From NCBI GenBank assembly GCA_964551735.1, contig CAZKEF010000016.1, positions 1 to 64,000 of the forward strand: 64,000 nt of DNA. Reading direction: 5' to 3'. The DNA comes from DAOUAT01 sp964551735 (GTDB taxonomy: Bacteria > Chloroflexota > Anaerolineae > CG2-30-64-16). Within the stretch, counting starts at the first letter, position 1; the number at the start of each line of letters is the position of its first letter. The notes under the pieces are model-generated. The model made no database searches. It had not been told where the DNA came from and worked only from the letters and a program-made list of their open reading frames with translations. Both the position numbers and the translations under genes were made by a program. Positions 58,242-64,000 of this stretch are shown piece after piece.

Positions 58242-59409
58242 GCACTATGACGTTATCATCATCGGCGCGGGGAGCGTGGGAGTGCCGGCCGCGTTTGCGC
58301 TGGCGGGCGCAGGCCTGAAGACGCTCGTGTTAGAAGGCCGCGCCAGCCCCGGCCAGGGGTCGAACAAGGCGGCCATCGGCGGCGTGCGCGCCACCCACTC
58401 CGACCCGGCCAAGATCCGGCTGAACCTGCGCAGCCTGGAAATCCTCACCACCTGGCAGCAGGTCTACGGCGACGACATCGAGTGGAACAGCGGCGGCTAC
58501 GTGTTCGTGGCCTACCGCGAGCGCGAGGAGAAGATCCTGCGGGATCTATTGGCCATCCAGCATTCCTACGGCCTCGACATCCACTGGCTGGACCGGGAGG
58601 CCATGCTGGATCTACTGCCCGACCTGAACCCGGAGGGCCTGCTGGGCGGCACCTACTCGCCCGCCGACGGCCATTGCTCCACCCTGCTGACACTGCACGC
58701 GTTCTACGACCACGCCTGCCGCCGCGGGGCCGAGTTTCGCTTCAACGAGCACGTGACGGGGTTGCAGGTTGCAGGTGAGAAGGTTGCAGGCGTCGTGACG
58801 GACAAGGGCACGTACAGTGCGCCCGTCGTGATCAACGCCGCGGGCCCCTGGGCCAATTCCGCCCATCGGATCGCGGGTGCGAACGGTGGCTTACTCCTGG
58901 CGCCGCTGCCCATCACCCCGGACTCCCACGAGGCCGCGATCACCGAGCCGGTCGCCCGCTTCATGCATCCGATGGTGGTGGACATCCGGCCCGCGCCCGG
59001 CTCCACCAACTACTACTTCTACCAGCACTACACCGGTCAGATCATCTTCTGCATCACGCCGGCCCCCAACATCTGGGGCGAGGACAGCCGCGAGACCAGC
59101 GCGTTCCTGCCCATGGTCGCCCGGCGCATGATCGATCTGATGCCGCGGCTGGCGAACATCCGCGTGCGGCGCACCTGGCGCGGGCTCTACCCCATGACGC
59201 CGGACGGCTCGCCGCTGGTGGGCTGGTCGCACGAGGTCGAGGGTTACCTGCTGGCAGCCGGCATGTGCGGCCAGGGCTTCATGTTGGGGCCGGGCCTGGG
59301 CGAGCTGCTCACGCGCATGGTGCTGCGCCAGGAGACGCCGGTGGACGCGGAGACGCTGGCGATCTTGGCGCCGTATCGGGAGTTCAAGGGGATGGAGAAA
59401 CTGAAGTAA
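58234..59409 (+). CDS. FAD-dependent (DAO-type) oxidoreductase, proline dehydrogenase beta/HcnC-like
   Basis: The 391-residue flavoprotein starts with DVIIIGAGSVGVPAAFALAGAG and has the DAO-family GIRATHS-like GGVRATHSDPAKI and C-terminal GLYPMTPDGSPLVGW and GMCGQGFMLGPGLGELL segments. It matches the catalytic beta subunit of sarcosine oxidase/proline dehydrogenase/HcnC. GGAGG precedes ATG 58234, which lies 8 bp inside the end of the upstream gene. The pair presumably oxidises proline or a related imino acid. Confidence 0.87.
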   Translation: MPEHYDVIIIGAGSVGVPAAFALAGAGLKTLVLEGRASPGQGSNKAAIGGVRATHSDPAKIRLNLRSLEILTTWQQVYGDDIEWNSGGYVFVAYREREEKILRDLLAIQHSYGLDIHWLDREAMLDLLPDLNPEGLLGGTYSPADGHCSTLLTLHAFYDHACRRGAEFRFNEHVTGLQVAGEKVAGVVTDKGTYSAPVVINAAGPWANSAHRIAGANGGLLLAPLPITPDSHEAAITEPVARFMHPMVVDIRPAPGSTNYYFYQHYTGQIIFCITPAPNIWGEDSRETSAFLPMVARRMIDLMPRLANIRVRRTWRGLYPMTPDGSPLVGWSHEVEGYLLAAGMCGQGFMLGPGLGELLTRMVLRQETPVDAETLAILAPYREFKGMEKLK

Positions 59410-59410
59410 A

Positions 59411-59454
59411 CGAGGGAGAGGGGGAGACAAGGGAACAGGGAGACAAGGAGATAG
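59411..59454. repeat. GGGAGACAAGG word tandem
   Basis: Variants of GGGAGACAAGG are repeated three times between the DAO gene and the HD gene. The same word, reversed, occurs inside the EndoQ-UvrD gene (46376-46404). Confidence 0.65.
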
Positions 59455-59470
59455 AGCGTTGATGGATTTG

Positions 59471-59502
59471 TTGACCCGTTCAGCATGACACTGTGTTATA
59501 CT
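59471..59502 (+). promoter_or_regulatory. Promoter of the HD-domain gene, probably leaderless
   Basis: TATACT (59497-59502) ends six bases before the ATG at 59509, and TTGACC lies at 59471-59476 (20-bp spacer, long). Transcription would start at or next to the start codon, in keeping with the lack of any ribosome binding site. Confidence 0.45.
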
Positions 59503-59508
59503 TGTGCT

Positions 59509-60087
59509 ATGGATACTAACGAGCTTCTTTCCCTTTTCTTCACCGCGGCGACGCTGAAACGCGTGCCGCGCTCCGGTTGGCTGCTGCGCAACGTGCCCCA
59601 GGTGGAAAGTGTGGCCGATCACAGCCACAGCATGGCGGTGATGACGCTGGCGCTGGCCGATGTGATTAACGCATCCGGCGCGCTGGCCGCCCCGCTGGAT
59701 CCAGGCCGCGCGCTGAGCATCGCCGTGCTGCACGACCTGGCCGAGTCGCGCCTGACCGACCTGCCCGGCCCGGCTATGCGCTTCCTGGACCCCCAGGCCA
59801 AGAGCCGGGCCGAGTCGGCCGCCATCGCCGAGATCCTGCGGCCGCTGCCCTCGGCGGAGGCGTTCCGGGCGCTGTGGCACGAGTTCGAGGACGCAACCAC
59901 GCCCGAAGGCCGCCTGGTCTGCGACGCCGACAAGCTGGAGATGATGGTGCAGTGCCTGCGCTACGAGCGCGCCGGGGTGCGCGGGCTGGATGAGTTTTGG
60001 GCCTCGGTGGACCGCTATGCCTGGCACTACCCACTCTGCGCCGAGCTGTATGGGGTGTTGAAGGCGCGCCGGCCGAAACTGCCGTGA
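59509..60087 (+). CDS. HD-domain hydrolase (YfbR/5'-deoxynucleotidase type)
   Basis: The 192-residue HD protein has VPQVESVADHSHSMAVM (His38, His40), VLHDLAESRLTDLPGP with the His75-Asp76 pair, and a distal CDADKLEMMVQCL. This pattern is that of metal-dependent 5'-nucleotidases acting on dNMPs and of oxetanocin-type HD enzymes. No ribosome binding site precedes ATG 59509; the promoter position suggests leaderless translation. It ends directly against the convergent acyltransferase gene with no spacer. Confidence 0.85.
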   Translation: MDTNELLSLFFTAATLKRVPRSGWLLRNVPQVESVADHSHSMAVMTLALADVINASGALAAPLDPGRALSIAVLHDLAESRLTDLPGPAMRFLDPQAKSRAESAAIAEILRPLPSAEAFRALWHEFEDATTPEGRLVCDADKLEMMVQCLRYERAGVRGLDEFWASVDRYAWHYPLCAELYGVLKARRPKLP

Positions 60088-60675
60088 TCACCCTGCAGCG
60101 GTCAATAACGCGATCTCACCGTGGCGTTCGGGATAACGCCCAGTCACCGTGGCATAAAAGCGTCGGATAAACGCGAAGTCCGCTTCGATATCACCGGTCG
60201 GCGTCAGGATCGGACCGAGACCGACGACCTTGCGCGGGTAGTCGGCGTAGCCGAGGACGACAGGCACCTGCGCCAGACGCGCAATGTGATAGAAGCCGGT
60301 CTTCCAATAGGCTGTCTGGCGTCGCGTCCCTTCCGGTGCAATCGCCAGCTTGAAATCGTCATACTGGCGAAACAGCGCGGCCATACGTTCCACGAAGCTG
60401 GTGCGCTCCCGGCGATTTACCGGCACACCCCCCCAGGCCCGGAACAACCAGCCGACCGGCCCGCGAAAGAAGGTGTCCTTGGCCGCCCAGCGGAAGCGGA
60501 TGCCGGTCGCCTCGCGCAGCAGCAGCGCGGCCGGAAGGTCGGTCCACGAGGTGTGATGCGCGCCCACGATGACGCACTTCGCAGGCAGCGGCTGCTCAGC
60601 ATCAACGCGCCAGCCGGCCCACGCGGCGACAGTCACCACGGCACGTTGAAACAAGGTTTTCGAGACGTTCTCCAT
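60088..60675 (-). CDS. 1-acyl-glycerol-3-phosphate acyltransferase-like protein
   Basis: The 195-residue PlsC-family acyltransferase has the HX4D motif in GAHHTSWTDLP, the substrate motif FFRGPVGWLFRAWGGVPVNR and EGTRR. It lacks a strong membrane anchor. Members of this shorter type also act on glycerol or isoprenoid alcohols, so the acceptor is not assigned. Confidence 0.85.
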   Translation of the reverse strand: MENVSKTLFQRAVVTVAAWAGWRVDAEQPLPAKCVIVGAHHTSWTDLPAALLLREATGIRFRWAAKDTFFRGPVGWLFRAWGGVPVNRRERTSFVERMAALFRQYDDFKLAIAPEGTRRQTAYWKTGFYHIARLAQVPVVLGYADYPRKVVGLGPILTPTGDIEADFAFIRRFYATVTGRYPERHGEIALLTAAG

Positions 60676-60698
60676 ACTTCCTTCAGCTCATCTCAGGA

Positions 60699-61220
60699 TC
60701 ATCGGCAGGTGCAGAAGCGCACAGCCGATCTCTGTTCGATTAACAACAGATGGCCGTCACGGTCGCGCGCAGTATGCAGCGTGTAACCGCCGTAGATACA
60801 TCCCCACTGCTCGGTCTCTCGCACCCTGGCCCACACCTCGAGATGGTGCGCCGTATCCGCCAGCAGGTCAAGGGTTAACTGCGCAGGATTGCCGTAGACA
60901 TTGAAGCTGCCCGTCGCCGTGAAGACGCCCGACTCGGCAGTCACGGTCACGGCCTCCCCGTTGCCGATGCGCACCGTGAGGGTTTGCGTCAACAGCCCGG
61001 TGGGCGAGATGACCGGCTCCACCCAGAGCGGCTCGGGGGTGCTGAGGGGGCAGAGGGTGGGAGTCGGGGTTGATGCGCCCGGCAGCGGCGTGACGCTTTC
61101 GTGCTGCGCATGAACCGGCGCAAGATGAGCGGCAGGCGACAGCAGGATGGCGGCGCAGGCAATCAGCAGGACCGCTGTGATAGCGTCATACAGCACGCGT
61201 CTGATAGAGCGCGAGGTCAT
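60699..61220 (-). CDS. Secreted protein of unknown function
   Basis: The 173-residue protein has an N-terminal signal or anchor (VLYDAITAVLLIACAAILLSPAAHLAPVHAQ), a Pro/Thr-rich linker (SVTPLPGASTPTPTLCP) and a beta-rich, two-Cys region (TLTVRIGNGEAVTVTAESGVF). It ends with CTCR. ATG 61220 follows GGAG. It is likely extracellular. I do not recognise the family. Confidence 0.65.
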   Translation of the reverse strand: MTSRSIRRVLYDAITAVLLIACAAILLSPAAHLAPVHAQHESVTPLPGASTPTPTLCPLSTPEPLWVEPVISPTGLLTQTLTVRIGNGEAVTVTAESGVFTATGSFNVYGNPAQLTLDLLADTAHHLEVWARVRETEQWGCIYGGYTLHTARDRDGHLLLIEQRSAVRFCTCR

Positions 61221-61383
61221 CTGCTGATAACTCCTCCGGCGGCACCAACCGGTAATGTTGTTCGGCCGAAACCACCACGCCTTTGGCGCTGTCTTCAAAC
61301 GCAAAGAGCGCAATCAGATCATTTTCCATGAATTGAGCTGCCACAGGGCGGCAGATCAGGCCCGGAAACTTATAGGCGCACAT
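61186..61383 (-). CDS. Small conserved-looking protein, unknown
   Basis: The 65-residue frame reads MCAYKFPGLICRPVAAQF, LIALFAFEDSAKGVVVSAEQ and ELSADDLALY, compact and hydrophilic, with an AGGA before its ATG. Its end overlaps the start of the secreted-protein gene by 35 bp in another frame. Composition looks like a real small protein, but there is no function to name. Confidence 0.5.
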   Translation of the reverse strand: MCAYKFPGLICRPVAAQFMENDLIALFAFEDSAKGVVVSAEQHYRLVPPEELSADDLALYQTRAV

Positions 61384-61410
61384 GGCAAAGTCCTGCTTCC
61401 ATATCTATGC

Positions 61411-62733
61411 CTACCCAGGCCATCTCAGTAGCACAACTTCTTCGCGCAGTTGCTCCCTGGTTGCTGTGGCCAGACGCGTGCGAAACAGATCGATGCCGAG
61501 GATTTCATAACCCAACGACTGCGCGATGTCGGCCAGAATTTGTCCCGTTCGGATCATTACGCGCAGATACGAAGCCTGATCACCCACCACATATGCCAGC
61601 CGAGCGCCGGGCCGCAGGATGTTCCGCAAATCAGCCAGGTGGCGGGCCATGCCTCCAAAATAGAGCTTAGTTACGCGTGCATACATCCGCTCGAAGCCAG
61701 AGGTCTTGCCCAACTCGATACGCCGCGCCTCGATGGCCGCAGCGACCCGCTGCACCTCCGGTTGATTGCTAACCCACCTGTCATCATCATCGCAGCGATA
61801 GACCCCGCGGGAATTTGAGCGCACGAGACCCTGCTTGAGCACCCTAAGTTCGGCCTTGTTCTGAATGAACCCTAACAGAACGCTTTCGAGGCGGGTTGTG
61901 CGGGTATAGTCTTTCTCGTTCGGGTACGGCGGCGATGTGATAACCGCGTCCACCGAATCAGCAGCAAGCACATCACGGATGGAACGCGCATCTACATGAT
62001 GGACCGTTGCAGGCACATCTGCCTCGTCTCTACAGACCGCCAGGTCTGCCGCCATCAGCTTGACCGCGTCAAGCCATGCGCCGACGACCACGGCATCCGG
62101 CTTCGCCGGCCCAACGCCGACCTCGGGACCGAATTCCAGGTTACTGATGGAGGTCACCAACGCCCTGGCCAGAGCCAGCCGCTCATGGTGCGCAAAACGG
62201 GCATCCTTGTACCGGGCCAAGTGCTCAAGCAACACCAGCGTCTTGTGCAGCGGCCGGGGGCTGATCGAATTCGCCAGAAGGAGCTGTGTCTGCTCAGCCG
62301 GCAGTGTCCGCAAATCACCCGCGCCGTTTGAGCCTGCGACCTGGAAAAGGGGCAGCGTCTCATCGGGAACACCGGAACGATGCAACTCCTCAAAAGCTGA
62401 TTCTGCAATGTGTGACGCATGACGCACCAACAGCTCGGGGGCAGGCGACCAATCCAGCTTAACCCGACTGGCAAAATGCGCCATCGGGTTCGCTTCGATC
62501 CCCACACTGGGGATGCCTAGCTTCCTGCACTCCACAAGTGTCGTGCCGGTGCCACAGAACGGATCCAGGACGCGCTGAGAGGCATCCACCTGGAAACGCT
62601 GCAAGTATTCGCGCACCAGGTGCGGTGGGTAGGACAGAATGAACCGGTACCAGTCATGTATCGCGCGATCATCCGGCGCCAATCGGTTGATCTCGGTGCC
62701 GTTCACTGTCGTGCCAGTTACAGCAGGGTTCAT
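61411..62733 (-). CDS. DNA methyltransferase (N4/N6, orphan)
   Basis: The 440-residue protein has the SAM motif VLDPFCGTGTTLVECRKLG and the amino-methylase catalytic motif TSPPYPNEKDYTR (form TSPPY, typical of N4-cytosine or beta-class N6-adenine enzymes). The FCGTGTT motif precedes TSPPY, so the order is that of the circularly ordered beta/gamma classes. ATG 62733 is chosen because MNPAVTG fits a start and a TATAAT lies upstream on the minus strand (62758-62763). No restriction gene is adjacent. Confidence 0.82.
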   Translation of the reverse strand: MNPAVTGTTVNGTEINRLAPDDRAIHDWYRFILSYPPHLVREYLQRFQVDASQRVLDPFCGTGTTLVECRKLGIPSVGIEANPMAHFASRVKLDWSPAPELLVRHASHIAESAFEELHRSGVPDETLPLFQVAGSNGAGDLRTLPAEQTQLLLANSISPRPLHKTLVLLEHLARYKDARFAHHERLALARALVTSISNLEFGPEVGVGPAKPDAVVVGAWLDAVKLMAADLAVCRDEADVPATVHHVDARSIRDVLAADSVDAVITSPPYPNEKDYTRTTRLESVLLGFIQNKAELRVLKQGLVRSNSRGVYRCDDDDRWVSNQPEVQRVAAAIEARRIELGKTSGFERMYARVTKLYFGGMARHLADLRNILRPGARLAYVVGDQASYLRVMIRTGQILADIAQSLGYEILGIDLFRTRLATATREQLREEVVLLRWPG

Positions 62734-62789
62734 GAGGGATGGGTTCCTTCCGTGTCTATTATACACCACAAACCCACGCACGCGATTCC

Positions 62790-62819
62790 TTGACGTTGCC
62801 CAGTGCCTGCGGCTATAAT
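62790..62819 (+). promoter_or_regulatory. Promoter of the exonuclease gene
   Basis: TTGACG (62790-62795) and TATAAT (62814-62819) are spaced by 18 bp. It diverges from the methyltransferase promoter region. Confidence 0.65.
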
Positions 62820-62855
62820 ATCGCCACATCCAGGCCAGACCAACCCTGGGGGCAC

Positions 62856-63428
62856 ATGCCTGCAAACAGTGAAACTTTCATCTCCGTGGACGTCGAGACG
62901 GCCGGGCCAAGCCCGAGCCAGTATGCGCTGCTCTCCATCGGCGCCTGCCTGGCGGATAATCCGGCCGAGACGTTTTATGTCGAGCTGCAACCTGACCGGA
63001 CGGCCGCCCTGCCGGAGGCTTTGGCCATCAGCAAGCTGTCGCTGGCCGAACTGGCCGAACGCGGCCTGCCACCCGCCCAGGCGTTGGCGCAGTTCGAAGC
63101 GTGGACGTTGGCGCATACGCCCAAGGGAGGCCGTCCGGTATTCGTGGCATTCAACGCCCCCTTCGACTGGATGTTCGTCGCCGACTACTTCCATCGCTAC
63201 CTGGGGCGTAACCCCTTCGGGTACAGCGCCCTCGATATCAAGGCGCTCTACATGGGCCTGACCGGCGCGCGCTGGGGCGAGACCTCGCTGCACTACGTCG
63301 CGGCCCGTTACGGATGCCGCCAGGAGCTGGCGCACCACGCGCTCTCCGACGCCCTGGACCAGGCCGGCCTGTTTCGCCAGATGCTGGACGAAGCCCGCCA
63401 GCACGGCTGGGCCTGGCTGCCAGGCTAA
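62856..63428 (+). CDS. 3'-5' exonuclease, DEDD family
   Basis: The 190-residue DnaQ-like exonuclease shows Exo I FISVDVETAGPSPSQYALLSIGA (Asp-Glu), Exo II FVAFNAPFDWMFVADYF and Exo III HHALSDALDQAGLF (HxxxxD, so the DEDDh subtype). It may degrade DNA or RNA 3' ends. ATG 62856 follows GGGGG. Confidence 0.87.
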   Translation: MPANSETFISVDVETAGPSPSQYALLSIGACLADNPAETFYVELQPDRTAALPEALAISKLSLAELAERGLPPAQALAQFEAWTLAHTPKGGRPVFVAFNAPFDWMFVADYFHRYLGRNPFGYSALDIKALYMGLTGARWGETSLHYVAARYGCRQELAHHALSDALDQAGLFRQMLDEARQHGWAWLPG

Positions 63429-63451
63429 CACTAATCTACTGGAGGTAAATC

Positions 63452-64000
63452 ATGAACCTTGATCCGCGTCAAAACCCCACCACCCAACTCGCCAATATCG
63501 TTGAATCCGCTCGCCGGCTGGGGGTCGAGTTGGACGAAGCTGATGCACTGCAATGGCTGACCAATATTGCAGCCTGGCGCGCCACCGACGACGTGACGTT
63601 CGACGAACGGACGGGCGTCTTCGGCCACAAGGTCGTGATGTTGGATTTCAGCCCGGAAGAACTGGCCTACTTCCGCGAGGTCGGCCGCCTGGTGGAGTTC
63701 AAGGATCAGCCGGGCGTCGTCGAGACTGCACTGGCGCTCTCCGGCTCCTCCGCGCAGTCCAAGATCCAGACCTACCCCGGCGACGCCGACTACTTCGAGC
63801 GGGTCAACATTATCGCGGCCACGGAGGAAGAGGCGTGCCGCATCCTGGCGGGGCTGATGCGCGACAAGGTGCTGGCGACCGCGAAGGGGCCGACCTACCA
63901 ATTCATCGAGGCCAAGTTCGGATCCTACCCCACCGACCTGGTGGTCGAGGGGCGGACGTGCAGGGCCGGCTCGCCCATCGCCTGGACCCTGACCCAGATC
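63452..64000 (+). CDS. Conserved-looking protein, unknown, cut by the window end
   Basis: A frame starting MNLDPRQNPTTQLANIVESARRLG at ATG 63452 (after GGAGG) stays open to the end of the window (183 codons). It contains VVMLDFSPEELAYFREVGRLVEF, and near the end FIEAKFGSYPTDLVVEG. I do not recognise the family. The C-terminus is missing. Confidence 0.7.
   Translation, partial: MNLDPRQNPTTQLANIVESARRLGVELDEADALQWLTNIAAWRATDDVTFDERTGVFGHKVVMLDFSPEELAYFREVGRLVEFKDQPGVVETALALSGSSAQSKIQTYPGDADYFERVNIIAATEEEACRILAGLMRDKVLATAKGPTYQFIEAKFGSYPTDLVVEGRTCRAGSPIAWTLTQI

Noticed and set aside
58761..58790. GGTTGCAGGTTGCAGG repeat in the DAO gene as another inserted word element
   Set aside because: It is short and the encoded residues fit the normal DAO strand (LQVAGEKVAGV), so it may be ordinary coding sequence.
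61411..62733. Complete restriction-modification system
   Set aside because: Neighbouring frames (65-residue protein, secreted protein, exonuclease) do not look like restriction endonucleases.

Overview
The window is 64 kb of GC-rich bacterial DNA that looks like a Chloroflexota chromosome, most likely an Anaerolineae-type member. This is inferred from gene content and from the many short-word palindromic repeats between genes; no rRNA, tRNA or other lineage marker was found. There is no CRISPR array and no intact transposase or phage structural gene.

Layout. 0-5.5 kb: a CHAT protease-like gene, mgtE behind a leader of about 450 nt, murE and a small zinc-ribbon membrane protein. 5.6-29.7 kb: two divergent complex I (nuo) clusters fired from one intergenic region at about 13.65-13.98 kb. 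The minus-strand cluster encodes only the seven membrane subunits (A, H, J, K, L, M, N). The plus-strand cluster encodes a complete enzyme (A, B, CD fusion, EF fusion, G, H, I, J, K, L, M, N), interrupted by a small DUF3592-like gene that appears frameshifted at a run of eight G and by a decayed antiporter remnant. 29.8-31.8 kb: an amidohydrolase fused to a CYTH-like domain. 31.9-40.7 kb: an accessory island with a broken VapBC remnant, a two-gene module (HEPN-SNF2 helicase plus a sacsin-like GHKL ATPase with a C-terminal zinc motif), and an intact VapBC coupled to a GyrI-like protein. 40.7-45.1 kb: pstSCAB and an Rrf2 regulator. 45.2-49.1 kb: an EndoQ-UvrD fusion and a small upstream gene. 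49.2-53.4 kb: a MerR regulator with two GyrI-like domains, a hemerythrin protein and a cytochrome cd1 nitrite reductase. 53.7-64 kb: an EEP hydrolase, ornithine aminotransferase, a multi-centre FAD/Fe-S oxidoreductase with a DAO-type partner, an HD hydrolase, an acyltransferase, small unknowns, a DNA methyltransferase, a DEDD exonuclease and a gene running off the end.

Physiology. Complex I, cd1 nitrite reductase and an amino-acid (ornithine/proline-like) dehydrogenase set fit a respiring organism able to use nitrite and amino acids; this is inference.

Two themes stand out. First, almost every junction inside both nuo operons holds a palindrome made of variants of one short word on one arm and their reverse complements on the other, with a different word at each place. 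Related palindromes sit in frame inside real genes (murE, nuoG twice, the FAD oxidoreductase, and five times in the EndoQ-UvrD gene). Second, the helicase/ATPase pair at 32.3-39.0 kb looks like a nucleic-acid-targeting defence module that I cannot assign to a named system.
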